Assembly: GCF_013204885.1 (NCBI RefSeq)
Contig: NZ_JABMKX010000012.1
Coordinates: forward strand, 62,001 to 126,000
Direction: 5' to 3'
Source of the DNA: Paenibacillus tritici
Lineage (GTDB): Bacteria; Bacillota; Bacilli; Paenibacillales; Paenibacillaceae
Length of the DNA: 64,000 nt
Shown here: in pieces, positions 1 to 9,061 of the stretch
Layout of the letters: every line of letters starts with the position of its first letter
Numbering within the stretch: position 1 is the stretch's first letter
Program-made: the position numbers and the translations under genes
The notes under the pieces: model-generated
Databases searched by the model: none
Told to the model about the DNA's origin: nothing
What the model saw: the letters and a program-made list of their open reading frames with translations, nothing else

Positions 1-231
1 GACCAGCACATAGACCGCTTCCATCAGACTGTTCAGATACTTCGGATCACTATGATTCACCAGAAATCCGCTATATTGACTGCCCAATACATTGGTCAGA
101 ATCAGCATAAACAGAATGCCGAAGGACAGCATCAGGCTCGTTTTTTGACTGCGTTCATATTTGAGATCCCAGTATCCGTTGAACGGATGAACGATAACGT
201 ACAGCGGATGTTGCAGCGCTTCTCTGTTCAA
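1..231 (-). CDS. YIP1-like membrane protein, 5' part only
   Basis: Partial gene that runs off the left edge; only the first 77 codons are present. I read a TTG start at 231-229 that overlaps the TGA stop of the NHL-repeat gene (TTGA overlap), so the two should be translationally coupled. The N-terminus reads MNREALQHPLYVIVHPFNGY, followed by charged residues and a hydrophobic helix (about residues 32-50). This fits the YIP1-family membrane proteins often found next to NHL-repeat proteins and sugar ABC transporters in Paenibacillus (family knowledge). It ends the visible part of the importer operon that begins near 7951. Its role is unknown. The assignment rests on a short fragment and its context. 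Confidence 0.55.
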   Translation of the reverse strand, partial: MNREALQHPLYVIVHPFNGYWDLKYERSQKTSLMLSFGILFMLILTNVLGSQYSGFLVNHSDPKYLNSLMEAVYVLV

Positions 232-1694
232 TGTAGCTCAACCTTCTTTCTGGCCTTCATTTTCCGGTACACTCTCAGGCCCAGCCACAGGGCTGCCAGC
301 GTGATCAGAACAGTCATGATCGTGGAGAATTGTCCGCGGAGCACTTCCTTGCGGTAGAGCAGGAATGCTTTGGAATAGTTGGGACGGTCCATGCTGCGCT
401 TGAAATACTCCGTCGCCTCCTTGTACTCTCCTTTGCGCAGGTAAGCCTTGCCTATGCCCGCATAAGCATATTCCATATTCGCATTCAGGTTCACAACCTG
501 GCTGAACTGCTGATAGGCCATCTCCTCGTCACCGCTGTAGTAGCTTCTGACTGCGCTGTTCAGCATTCTTCCGTACTCTGTAGTCTGAAATACCGTAATC
601 TCCCCCAGCGCCTGATCCAGCACAAGGATATCGTCACCGCTGTGCTCAATGGCAACCGGGGTGTTGAATTCGCCCAGGCGGTTCCCGATTCCGCCGATAA
701 TGTGCATCAGATATCCGTCCCCGTTGTAGGTGAACACCCGGCCCCGGGTGGCATCCAGCACGGAATAGATCTCACTGTCGCTCACATCAATATCCACGAG
801 GCGCGGAGCGCCGCCCGAGCGCGTGGAGTAGAGCAGATCGCCGCTCGGCTTGTAATAGCCCTCTCTGCGCAGAATGTCTGCCCCCTGCGCGTTCAGCTTC
901 TTGATCGGGTCACCGAACTCGTCCCCGTTGGTTGCGTAGAGGAAGCCTTCATCATTGATATCCAGATTAGTGAATTCGGTTGGCGTATACATCACCATCT
1001 GCTCACGCTGCGCCTGGGTCGATATGGATTTCCAGAAGTAATCCACAGCATCGACACGGACCCGGTTCGCGCCAGTGAAGGACTTGAAGGCTCCGTCTGC
1101 ACCGAATTCCATGAACCCGTCGAATACGCCGGCTGACATCACATAGATCCGGTCTGCCTTGTCTACAGCTACACGGACAGGCTGAAAGTCAAAGCTTGCC
1201 GGCAGCAATTCCGACTTCGGTGATTCAATGATACCGACCACACTTAAGCCGCTATCGAAATGAACAATCCGCTTATTGCCTGTATCCGCAACATAGATCT
1301 CCTTCTGCTGCGTCACATAAATCCCCTGGGGATTATTGAACTTCTCCGCCTTCCCTTTGAACTGGAAGGCGTCTACCGTCTTTATGGATTTGTAGTTCTG
1401 ATCCAGAATCACAAACCGGTTATTGCCGCTGTCCAGCACATAGATCTGCTTGTCGGCCGTTACCTGAAGATCCTGCGGATTCTTGAACTCACCCGCACCG
1501 GAGCCTGCACCCGTGATTAATGTGCTTGCCTGATAGGCGGACGGAGCCGCCACATTATACCCCCAGTATGAATAATTGTAGGAAGGGGCTGCGCTCTCCG
1601 CCGAGGCAAGCTCTCCGCCAAGCCCCAGGCTGACCAGGCAGCACAAGGCCAGCAGGCCGGTTCTCAGTTTCTTTATCCTTGCGACCATTGTCAC
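228..1694 (-). CDS. NHL-repeat / TPR membrane-anchored protein
   Basis: A 488-residue exported protein. An N-terminal signal segment (about residues 8-32) is followed by repeated NHL-type beta-propeller blades (about 58-365; recurring patterns such as NPQDLQV, YVLDSGNNR and YVADTGNKR). Next come a tetratricopeptide-like stretch (about 390-445) and one C-terminal transmembrane helix (about 458-477) ending in a basic tail. The propeller should therefore lie outside the membrane. It follows the two permeases of the importer with a 12-nt gap and overlaps the YIP1-like gene. NHL propellers usually bind proteins or ligands, so a surface sensing or scaffolding role for the transporter is possible, but this is inference. 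The start is either GTG at 1694 or ATG at 1688; the AGGAGG site lies 4 or 10 nt upstream respectively. Confidence 0.8.
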   Translation of the reverse strand: MTMVARIKKLRTGLLALCCLVSLGLGGELASAESAAPSYNYSYWGYNVAAPSAYQASTLITGAGSGAGEFKNPQDLQVTADKQIYVLDSGNNRFVILDQNYKSIKTVDAFQFKGKAEKFNNPQGIYVTQQKEIYVADTGNKRIVHFDSGLSVVGIIESPKSELLPASFDFQPVRVAVDKADRIYVMSAGVFDGFMEFGADGAFKSFTGANRVRVDAVDYFWKSISTQAQREQMVMYTPTEFTNLDINDEGFLYATNGDEFGDPIKKLNAQGADILRREGYYKPSGDLLYSTRSGGAPRLVDIDVSDSEIYSVLDATRGRVFTYNGDGYLMHIIGGIGNRLGEFNTPVAIEHSGDDILVLDQALGEITVFQTTEYGRMLNSAVRSYYSGDEEMAYQQFSQVVNLNANMEYAYAGIGKAYLRKGEYKEATEYFKRSMDRPNYSKAFLLYRKEVLRGQFSTIMTVLITLAALWLGLRVYRKMKARKKVELH

Positions 1695-1706
1695 CGTTCC
1701 TCCTCT

Positions 1707-2588
1707 CTACTCTTTCATACCGGATGTGGCCATCGTCTGGATGACACTGCTCTGTGAAATAATGAACAACAGGATCGGCACAGTCATCAGCAGCAGAGCC
1801 ACCGCCGCCCCCACTCCGGCACGGGCAATCCCGCCCTGGATCACCTGGCTGAGCGCATAGTGAAGCGTCTTAAGGTTCTCGCTGTAGATGAAGCTGCCTC
1901 CATCCGTGCCCCACAGGGCCGGAAATTGCAGGATCATCAGCGTCAGCCAGGCCGGCTTCACATTGGGCATCACGATCTGCCAGAACACGCGGTATTCATT
2001 CGCACCGTCAATTTTGGCCGCTTCGATCAGCGCATCCGGGATCTGCTCCATGAACTGCTTCATCAGGAAGAGCCCCAGCGAGAAGGCCAGTGAAGGAACG
2101 ATAATCGCCGCCTGTGTATTAATCCACCCGAGCTGTGACATGACCAGGTAATTGGGGATTGCCGTCACATGAGGTGAGAACATCAGGGACAGCACCACAA
2201 TCCTGAACAGCATATTGGAGCCGGGGAACTTGAATTTGGCCAAAGGATAAGCCGCAGCCGAAGCGAGCAGGATATGGCCTGCGGTTCCTACCAGTGTAAT
2301 CAGCAGGGTATTCGCTACATATCTGGTGAACGGCACCCAGGAATTCCCCATAATCACGACCAGATCGGTGAAGTTCTCCAGCGTCGGGTTCCGCACCAGG
2401 AATCTCGGCGGGAAGATGAACAGCTCATCCAGCGGCTTGAAGGCATTGTTCACGGTATAGATCAGCGGGAGAACCATGAACGAGCCGAAGGCGAGCAGCA
2501 GGCCGAACAGCATCAAGCTGACCGTAAAGGACCGGTTCAGTCTTTTTTGAGGGCGAAACGCCCCTATAACTCTCGAATACAGGGTCAT
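1707..2588 (-). CDS. Carbohydrate ABC transporter permease (MalG/LacG type)
   Basis: A 293-residue inner-membrane permease with about six hydrophobic helices. The ABC-coupling (EAA) loop is visible near residues 185-205 (EAAKIDGANEYRVFWQIVMP), as in MalG/UgpE-type sugar permeases. It would pair with the upstream permease to form the channel of a sugar importer. The ATG overlaps the TGA of the upstream permease by 4 nt, so the two are co-translated. No ATPase gene lies nearby, which is usual for Firmicutes that share an MsmX-type ATPase (family knowledge). The substrate cannot be read from the sequence; the operon suggests an oligosaccharide. Confidence 0.9.
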   Translation of the reverse strand: MTLYSRVIGAFRPQKRLNRSFTVSLMLFGLLLAFGSFMVLPLIYTVNNAFKPLDELFIFPPRFLVRNPTLENFTDLVVIMGNSWVPFTRYVANTLLITLVGTAGHILLASAAAYPLAKFKFPGSNMLFRIVVLSLMFSPHVTAIPNYLVMSQLGWINTQAAIIVPSLAFSLGLFLMKQFMEQIPDALIEAAKIDGANEYRVFWQIVMPNVKPAWLTLMILQFPALWGTDGGSFIYSENLKTLHYALSQVIQGGIARAGVGAAVALLLMTVPILLFIISQSSVIQTMATSGMKE

Positions 2589-3550
2589 TCACCCACCTTT
2601 CTGAGCAGTTTCTGGGTCATCATATTGGTTCCGAGCATAATGCCGAAGAGAATGGTGGCGATGGCAGAAGCATAGCCCATCTCAAAGCGGAGCGTCCCGT
2701 AATCCATCAGATGGGTTACCACCGTATGTCCCGCATAGTTGACGCTCGGGAACCCCGCAAGCGCGATGGAGACCTCGGCCACCGCGAACGAGGCGGTAAT
2801 CTGCATGACCGCGCCGAACATTAGCTGCGGCCGCATGGACGGCAGCGTGATGAACCACAGCTCCTGCCAGCGGTTCCTGATCCCGTCCATCGCTCCTGCC
2901 TCGAACAGCGTCTGGTCCACAGTCTGAAGTCCGGCGATGAACGCCAGGAAGCTGGTGCCGAGACTCAGCCAGAGCTGCACAATAATGACAATGGCGAGAA
3001 TGTACTTCTCATTCTGCAGCCATTGAATCGGCTCCAGCAGCACCCCGATCTTCATCAGGAAGCCGTTGAGATACCCGTAGCTGTCCCCCGAGAATACGAT
3101 CAGCCAGATAAAGAACACATTGCCCGAGATGGATGGCGCATAGAAGACCAGCGTCATCAGCGCCCGGACGAAGGGCGACAATTCATTGATCAGCCAAGCG
3201 AACAGGAAGCAGGCGATATAGCTTAACGGACCCGTGATAACTGCGAACAGGAAGGTGTTCTTCAGCGCAATCATGAATACATCGTCGCCCAGAAGCAGCC
3301 TTGAATAGTTCTCCCATCCTACGAACCGCGGCGTCTCCAGCATATTGAAGTAGAAGAAGCTTAGCCCGAAGGAGACCACCACCGGGATCACAGTGAACAG
3401 GAAGAAGATGATCATATAGGGACTCATCATGAAATAATAATGCTTGCTCTTCTTGATATCTTTCCATAATTGCGCCCGGCGGGACACCTTGACGGGACCG
3501 CCGGCCAGCCCATGTAAGGCTGGTTCAGCGGTATTGTGTATTTGTACCAT
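2585..3550 (-). CDS. Carbohydrate ABC transporter permease (MalF/UgpA type)
   Basis: A 321-residue membrane protein with a basic cytoplasmic N-terminus (about 45 residues), then six hydrophobic helices. An EAA-type loop is seen near residues 218-240 (FEAGAMDGIRNRWQELWFIT). It is the MalF/UgpA-type partner of the following permease. The gene lies 18 nt after the 964-residue binding protein and overlaps the next permease by ATGA. A GGAGG site sits 10 nt before the ATG. Substrate unknown. Confidence 0.9.
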   Translation of the reverse strand: MVQIHNTAEPALHGLAGGPVKVSRRAQLWKDIKKSKHYYFMMSPYMIIFFLFTVIPVVVSFGLSFFYFNMLETPRFVGWENYSRLLLGDDVFMIALKNTFLFAVITGPLSYIACFLFAWLINELSPFVRALMTLVFYAPSISGNVFFIWLIVFSGDSYGYLNGFLMKIGVLLEPIQWLQNEKYILAIVIIVQLWLSLGTSFLAFIAGLQTVDQTLFEAGAMDGIRNRWQELWFITLPSMRPQLMFGAVMQITASFAVAEVSIALAGFPSVNYAGHTVVTHLMDYGTLRFEMGYASAIATILFGIMLGTNMMTQKLLRKVGE

Positions 3551-3568
3551 CGGCTCACAGCCTCCAAA

Positions 3569-6463
3569 CTAATACGGAAGTTTGAATTCCTTCCGTTTGA
3601 TCTGAATTTCATCGTTAATATAGATCAGATAATCCGACAGCGCTTCGCGCGGATTCACGTTCCCGTTAACCACCTTGCGGAACGCATTGTCCAGATGTCT
3701 GCCTGTGAAGTATCCGCCCGGAACCTGCGGATTGCCCTTCACCCATTGCCATTGGTTCTCCAGCTGGGTATAATCCTTCACCGGCCACGGCAATTCCTCC
3801 AGCGCCTCGATATTGGCGGTCGGATAACGTGCCGCCGCCCCCATCAGCCCTTCCATTTCCCGGCCGTACTGGACCTGGGTATCCTTATCTGTCCACCACT
3901 TCATGAACTCCCAGGACGAATCCTTGTCCTTGGCATTCTCCAGCAGCATTACGCCGGTCGTATGACTGGCTACGCTATGGTCCACCGTACCGTCCGCCGG
4001 CTCCGTTCCGGGCACCACCGCGAATTCCCACAGGTTACGGATCTCCGGCGCCATCACGGTCAGGCTGTTATAGATGGTATAATCGGCAATCCCGATCGGG
4101 ATCTCCCCGGTCCGGAAGCGGTTCGGAAAGTCCACCTTCACCGGGAACTTGTAATTGGTATAGAACTGGGTCCATTTGTTGAATTCACTCATGGAGGTCT
4201 CCGAGTTCAATGCGCTTCGCTTCTGGTCGTCCGTATACAATTGCCCCCCGTTCTGATAGAGCAGCATGGTGAAGGCCGCATTCGGCACCAGTGTAGCATT
4301 GTTCAGCGTATCCTCCAGCGGCAGATAGAACTCCAGGTTATGCCGCTGCAGCACGGAGACTACGTTGTAGACCTCCTCCCAGGTTGTGGGCGGCTCCAGC
4401 CCAAGCTCCTTCAGAATATCCTTCCGGTAGAACAGCATCGGGAAGATCTGCTGCTCGGGAAGCCCGTAGACGCTTCCGTTATACTGGTAAGGCGTGAGGG
4501 CGCTGTCCCGGAACCGGGAGGCCACCTCCTTGAAGTCCGCGAAGCGGGATAAATCCGCAGATGCCTTACGCATGGCATAGTTAACCGGAAGGTCCTCGCC
4601 GATCTGCATGGCTACATCCGGCCCTTCCCCTGCCAGGGTGGCGGGCAGCAGAATGTTCGGAGGCACCAGTCTCAGTGCAACGGAGATGCCTGTATCCGGG
4701 GTGAACGTGTCGTCAATCATGCTCTTCATCACTTGCGCCTGATCCCGGCCGGTCGAAATCCAGACCGTGATCGACTTCTGATTCTTCGCCACATTACCGA
4801 TGCTGTCATAATCAGCGGTATACGACGCGCCATACGCTCTAAGCTCATGCTTCAGCTTCTGGAAGAAGGTAGCCTGCGCACGGGGCAGCGGCTTGCCGGG
4901 TGCCGAGACCACCAGGGAATCCAGCGTCAGCGGCTGCTCCCGTACGCTAAGTATCCAGGTGCCCAGTCCGCCGACATTTGTTTTGAAGGAGACCAGCCGT
5001 TTGGCTACCGTATCCGGATGCTCTGCCATATCCTCCAGCTGGGTCACCATCGAGTACAGGACCGATACTTTGTCGCTGCGTTCTCCGGTCGCCTGCTCCA
5101 GATATTCACCGACACTGCGGATGATCTCTGCCTGCTCCTTGAATACCTTGGTCATATTCGGTATCCGCTTCTCCAGCTGATAATCGCGGAATTTGTCCGG
5201 ATTATTAGAGGTAATCGCCAGAACATTACGGTACATTTCATTCAGGGTCAGGACGCTGGACTGAATGGTACGGACCAGAGGCGCGATATCGCCCAGCGTT
5301 ACGGTCAGCCTTAGCCGGTGTGTTCCTTTGGTAAGATGGAACAGGTAAGGCTCCTCCCCGCCGAGTACGTTCATTTGCCAGCCGGGACTGTAATTGAACC
5401 GGATTTGCTTCATCTCGGTGAATGGATATTCACCGTCAATCGTCAAGCTGCGGTTGGCATAGACGCCCCGGAGCTGATTCTGCTTCTCCTTGAGCGCTAT
5501 CCGGTACAGCCCGTCTTCGGGAACATCAATCTGCCATTCAATCCATTGTCCCGGCAGCTTCCAGTTCACTCCTCCGATCGTATTGATCCTTAAATTGGAG
5601 ACATCATAAGGAACAACCGCCGGGCTGGAGCGGTCGGACAGCGGGTATAAGGTGGGCGAGGATTTGGCGGACGCCGCTTCGGCCTGAACCTCGATATCAG
5701 GCTCGGTTACCGGCTTCAGGCCCTGCGCCTCATACTCCTGCTTGGCCTCCGCATAAGGCCTCACTTCCCGGTCCTGGAACAGCTCAATGTAATCTATAGC
5801 CATCGGCTCGCGGAGTGCGCTCAGCGACAAGGTCTGCTTCCCCTGCTCCAGATAGAAGGAATACGGCTCCTCATAGAAGCCCTCACTGTCGGCAATCACC
5901 GTCGACTGCCACACCGGCTGCTCCACCTGTCTGGGGCGGAGATCGTTGCCGCGGTCATCCTGCTTGATGACCTCCTCACGGTTCCCCCAGACCCGGTCGA
6001 ACAATAATGTGTCCGCACCCTTGAACGGGATCTGCTGATTAATGGAGAAGGAACGCTCAATGGAGGAGCTTTTGCCTTCCACCGGGTAATAATGAACCCG
6101 GATGTTATACAGTCCGGATTCCGGAACCGGCACCTCCCAGGAGATCGTTCCCTCTTCCGGGGTAATGACCGCCGTGCCGTCAAGCCCCTCGTATTGCGCT
6201 TTGACTTCAAAGAGGTCACCCTGATTGCGGGAATAGTCCTCCCCCTCAATGCGGAGCTCCCGCTCTGGCCGTGCAGCGTTCCCGTATTGCTTCAGATAAG
6301 CTTCATAGCTGCCTTCCTCCGCTTCCTGCAGGACGGCAGTGAACTTGCCCGCCGCCGGAGAATCGGAATGAACAGGCTGCCCCGGGGAATTCAAGATCCA
6401 GATCGTCCCGGCCAGCAGGACAACAACCAATATTATCGCTGTGCTCCTATTTCGAATATTCAA
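3569..6463 (-). CDS. Large membrane-anchored solute-binding protein with carbohydrate-binding-like domains
   Basis: A 964-residue protein, about twice the usual size of an ABC solute-binding protein. Residues 8-26 form a hydrophobic anchor without a lipobox Cys. Two beta-rich modules follow (about 65-235 and 250-400), each with a similar strand pattern (ISWEVPVPESGLYNIRVHYY and IEWQIDVPEDGLYRIALKEK), which resemble CBM6/35-like folds. A helical linker (about 410-520) leads to a family-1 extracellular binding domain (about 565-935; FPMLFYRKDILKELGL and WEFMKWWTDKDTQVQYGREM). The TTG start has a GGGGAGGAG site 4-5 nt upstream. It follows the smaller lipoprotein and precedes the permeases. Why the operon needs two binding proteins is unclear; the accessory modules may hold polysaccharide at the membrane (inference). 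Confidence 0.82.
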   Translation of the reverse strand: MNIRNRSTAIILVVVLLAGTIWILNSPGQPVHSDSPAAGKFTAVLQEAEEGSYEAYLKQYGNAARPERELRIEGEDYSRNQGDLFEVKAQYEGLDGTAVITPEEGTISWEVPVPESGLYNIRVHYYPVEGKSSSIERSFSINQQIPFKGADTLLFDRVWGNREEVIKQDDRGNDLRPRQVEQPVWQSTVIADSEGFYEEPYSFYLEQGKQTLSLSALREPMAIDYIELFQDREVRPYAEAKQEYEAQGLKPVTEPDIEVQAEAASAKSSPTLYPLSDRSSPAVVPYDVSNLRINTIGGVNWKLPGQWIEWQIDVPEDGLYRIALKEKQNQLRGVYANRSLTIDGEYPFTEMKQIRFNYSPGWQMNVLGGEEPYLFHLTKGTHRLRLTVTLGDIAPLVRTIQSSVLTLNEMYRNVLAITSNNPDKFRDYQLEKRIPNMTKVFKEQAEIIRSVGEYLEQATGERSDKVSVLYSMVTQLEDMAEHPDTVAKRLVSFKTNVGGLGTWILSVREQPLTLDSLVVSAPGKPLPRAQATFFQKLKHELRAYGASYTADYDSIGNVAKNQKSITVWISTGRDQAQVMKSMIDDTFTPDTGISVALRLVPPNILLPATLAGEGPDVAMQIGEDLPVNYAMRKASADLSRFADFKEVASRFRDSALTPYQYNGSVYGLPEQQIFPMLFYRKDILKELGLEPPTTWEEVYNVVSVLQRHNLEFYLPLEDTLNNATLVPNAAFTMLLYQNGGQLYTDDQKRSALNSETSMSEFNKWTQFYTNYKFPVKVDFPNRFRTGEIPIGIADYTIYNSLTVMAPEIRNLWEFAVVPGTEPADGTVDHSVASHTTGVMLLENAKDKDSSWEFMKWWTDKDTQVQYGREMEGLMGAAARYPTANIEALEELPWPVKDYTQLENQWQWVKGNPQVPGGYFTGRHLDNAFRKVVNGNVNPREALSDYLIYINDEIQIKRKEFKLPY

Positions 6464-6514
6464 CGTTCTCCTCCCCTTAAGCGCTGGATCATAAGTCTAA
6501 TGTCAGCGAAAATG

Positions 6515-6545
6515 GGAACAACAGTCCGCCGGGGACTGTTGTTCC
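6515..6545 (-). terminator. Intercistronic stem-loop behind the binding-protein gene
   Basis: A perfect 13-bp inverted repeat (GGAACAACAGTCC, 5-nt loop, GGACTGTTGTTCC) lies 15 nt after the stop of the lipoprotein gene and 52 nt before the next start. It has no clear T-run on the minus strand. It probably acts as an mRNA-stabilising or partly terminating hairpin that keeps the binding protein in excess over the downstream genes. Confidence 0.7.
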
Positions 6546-6559
6546 ATCCGGGTATCCGG

Positions 6560-7951
6560 TTATTTTTTGTATACGGCGTCCACAGAAGCCTGGACCTTGG
6601 CCTTGTACTTCTGGATAACCGTGGAGGCTGAAGTTCCCTTCTTCAGTTCGTCAAGCAGCTCATAGTACGGCATGGTCGAGAAGGTGTTATGGTTCGTTAA
6701 CAGCATCCCGCCCTCTACCATCTTGGCATTATTGATATCATCTTCGTTGTCATACGTACTCTCCAGGGAAGCCTGCTTAGGATAATCGTAGATCGACTCG
6801 ATGTCGTTGATCTTCTCCCAGATATACAGCAGCCATTCCGGATTCTCGACCTTCTTCGGGATCGTCAGGAACTGGACATTGGACTCTACACTGTGATATT
6901 CGGTCGCATTCGGGCCTTTGGGAAAAGGAACAAAGCCGATATCATAATCCTTCATATCCGTCTTGAAGCCATTTGCCTCATAATCCGCTCCCGCATACAT
7001 CAGAGTGTTCCCCTGGCGGAAGAACTGCGCCGGTTCCTGCCAGTCGCCGCCTTCTGTCGGTCTGGCTACCTTCTCGGCACCCAGCTTCGAGATGAACTTG
7101 AAGACCTCCAGCGCCTTGGGATCATCGAGATTCTGCTTGTCGTCTACCGTCAGATCGGTCTCGTTGGAGGCCAGTGCCATTTCCAGGAATCCGCCTGAGG
7201 CCAGTCCCCAGACATCAAGTTTACCGTTGTTATCCGTATCCTTATTCGCTTCTTTGGCCACTTGGGTGAAAGTCTCCCAGTTCCAGTTGTCCTCGTTAAC
7301 ATATTCCTGAAGCGGCTTCATGCCCAGCTTCTTCATCAAGGTCCGGTTATAGAACACACCGCTGATCAGATTGCCCGCATTCTCCGAGAATCCATAGCCC
7401 TTGCCGTTGTATTGTGAGAATTCCTTCGTCATTTGCTGGTTGAAGGCATTCTCATTCTTCGTATACTCATCAACCGGCCAGAACAGATCCTGCTTGGTCA
7501 GCGCCGGAATCATATAGGCCTTGCCCATTCTGACAATGTCTCCAAGCGGCTCACCGGCCACCAGTGAAGCTACAACCTTCTTCTGGTATTCTCCGAAGTC
7601 CAGCGCCACATATTCAACCTTGAAATTATGCTTCTTCTGGAGTTCCTTCAGATTCTTCGAGCGCTGGATATTGTCCGGGTTGTCCTCCGGGATCGTCATA
7701 TCCCACCAGGAGACAATCTTGATCGTTCTGCCGCCCATATCGAAATCCATCTCCGGTGTGGCAGTGGTCGGCTCTGCGGTTGCTGAAGCTTCAGGCGTTG
7801 CCTCTGCCGCCGGCGCATTCGCCGAAGCTGCCGGCTTCGCTGACGCCCCGCCCCCGGCATTCCCGCCGTTCCCTGATCCTCCGCCGCATGCCGTCGTTGC
7901 AGCCACTAACAACATACTAATGAGTACTGACATTACCTTTTTGGTCCGCAT
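6560..7951 (-). CDS. Extracellular solute-binding lipoprotein (family 1)
   Basis: A 463-residue sugar-binding lipoprotein. The signal peptide MRTKKVMSVLISMLLVAATT is followed by A-C-G-G-G, a lipobox-like end, and then a Gly/Ala/Pro/Thr-rich linker (about 25-60), so the protein should be tethered to the outer face of the membrane. The fold fits SBP_bac_1 (FDMGGRTIKIVSWW, then YNRTLMKKLGMK and an IPKKVENPEWLLYIWEKI block). An upstream TTG at 7966 is in frame, but the ATG at 7951 directly begins a lipoprotein signal and is preceded by a G-rich site. First gene of the minus-strand importer operon. Confidence 0.92.
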   Translation of the reverse strand: MRTKKVMSVLISMLLVAATTACGGGSGNGGNAGGGASAKPAASANAPAAEATPEASATAEPTTATPEMDFDMGGRTIKIVSWWDMTIPEDNPDNIQRSKNLKELQKKHNFKVEYVALDFGEYQKKVVASLVAGEPLGDIVRMGKAYMIPALTKQDLFWPVDEYTKNENAFNQQMTKEFSQYNGKGYGFSENAGNLISGVFYNRTLMKKLGMKPLQEYVNEDNWNWETFTQVAKEANKDTDNNGKLDVWGLASGGFLEMALASNETDLTVDDKQNLDDPKALEVFKFISKLGAEKVARPTEGGDWQEPAQFFRQGNTLMYAGADYEANGFKTDMKDYDIGFVPFPKGPNATEYHSVESNVQFLTIPKKVENPEWLLYIWEKINDIESIYDYPKQASLESTYDNEDDINNAKMVEGGMLLTNHNTFSTMPYYELLDELKKGTSASTVIQKYKAKVQASVDAVYKK

Positions 7952-7988
7952 GATGTGCCCCCCCAAATATGAATGACTTACCTCGAAA

Positions 7989-8046
7989 GTTTAGCGCTTA
8001 CATTTTCAGGCAACAACCTGTCTAACTTCAGGTGTTCACCTGTCAA
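7989..8046 (-). promoter_or_regulatory. Putative promoter/operator region of the first importer operon
   Basis: Upstream of the 7951 gene there are two inverted repeats, CAGGTGTTCACCTG (8029-8042) and CAGG-N6-CCTG (8007-8020), and a TTGACA-like -35 on the minus strand (8046-8041) with only a weak -10 at 8024-8019. A cre-like sequence (TGTAAGCGCTAAAC read on the minus strand, 8002-7989, two deviations at its end) lies between these and the gene. The set suggests a regulated, catabolite-sensitive promoter, but the -10 is poor. Confidence 0.35.
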
Positions 8047-8206
8047 ATTATAGGTCCGGCCGGCAAGCCCTTACACACCGGGCAACGCAGTTCCGATCAG
8101 GTAAACAAATGGAGCCTGGTGCAAGAATTGCACATTGTAGCCCTTCGCTCTGTTGCACATAATGAATGGAGGCAGCCTTAACTTCTCTTAAGAAAGCGGG
8201 GTCTTC

Positions 8207-8983
8207 ATGTTGTACAGAATCTTGTGTGTAGAGCGTAACCGTCATGTGCGGGAGATCGCTTCTTATATGGCAGGGAGCAGGCTTAAGAATTTCATCATAC
8301 ATGCGCATGCTGATTATTCTTCCGATATTCTCCGGCTGATCCGCAGCGAGGGGATTTCACTGGTTCTTCTGAATATCCGGGGCACCCATACACCGGGCAT
8401 GAGACTCTGTGAACAGATCAGGCAGGGCAGCTCCGTTCCGATTATCCTTCTCGGGGGCAGCGGGGATTTCGAACTGGCGCGTCAGGCGCTGCTCTATAAT
8501 GTAAGCGATTACCTGACCGACCCGGTGGATCCGGCGGAGCTGGGCAGAAGTCTGGAGACGGTTAGACGGGGCTTTGCTCCGGCGGACAGACCGGCTGCTG
8601 CGCAGCGGGATTATGCGGAGCCCGCCATTCAAAATGAAAAAGAGCCGCCCTCTCCGTGTCCGATCGTCAGTACGATCAAGCAGTACGTGGAGGAGCAGCT
8701 CCATCATAATATTACACTCAAGCGGATCTCCGACTCCCTGAACTTCAACTGCGCGTATCTCGGACAGAAATTCAAACAGCAGGAGAATATGTCCTTCAAC
8801 GAATATCTGCTGCGGCAGCGGATGGAGAAGGCGAAGCTGCTGCTGGAGACGACTGACATGAAGATCTATGAGATTGCAGACGCTGTAGGATATACCGAAA
8901 TCGACTGGTTTTACAAAAAATTCAGAGCCTACACCGGAGCAAGCGCCAACGAATACCGCAAGCAATGCTTCATCACCGCCTGA
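8207..8983 (+). CDS. AraC-type regulator with a degenerate receiver domain
   Basis: A 258-residue protein built like a YesN response regulator: receiver-like N-terminus (about 1-120) and a C-terminal AraC double helix-turn-helix (about 155-255; FNCAYLGQKFKQQENMSFNE and IYEIADAVGYTEIDWFYKKF). The residues needed for phosphorylation are missing. The acidic pocket reads CVERN, the acceptor Asp is Asn56 (LVLLNIRG), the Thr/Ser position is Gly83 and the conserved Lys is Asp105 (LTDP). It should therefore act without phosphotransfer. There is no adjacent histidine kinase. It lies upstream of, and in the same direction as, the importer operon at 9188-12906, which it may control (inference). Confidence 0.85.
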   Translation: MLYRILCVERNRHVREIASYMAGSRLKNFIIHAHADYSSDILRLIRSEGISLVLLNIRGTHTPGMRLCEQIRQGSSVPIILLGGSGDFELARQALLYNVSDYLTDPVDPAELGRSLETVRRGFAPADRPAAAQRDYAEPAIQNEKEPPSPCPIVSTIKQYVEEQLHHNITLKRISDSLNFNCAYLGQKFKQQENMSFNEYLLRQRMEKAKLLLETTDMKIYEIADAVGYTEIDWFYKKFRAYTGASANEYRKQCFITA

Positions 8984-8992
8984 CCCGGGCCG

Positions 8993-9028
8993 GAGCCGTG
9001 TCTGCTGACTTCAAGCAGGCACGGCTCC
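8993..9028 (+). terminator. Terminator-like hairpin after the regulator
   Basis: GGAGCCGTG-T-CTGC pairs with GCAG-G-CACGGCTCC around a 9-nt loop, about 10 nt after the stop codon. The stem is GC-rich and is followed by a pyrimidine-rich CTCTTATCC rather than a clean T-run. Confidence 0.6.
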
Positions 9029-9061
9029 TCTTATCCCCCTGTATCCAGCTTTTACCTGACA

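Noticed and set aside
3536..4552. Long plus-strand frames opposite the large binding-protein gene and other hydrolase genes
   Set aside because: They are antisense shadows of strongly supported genes and show no domain or start signal.
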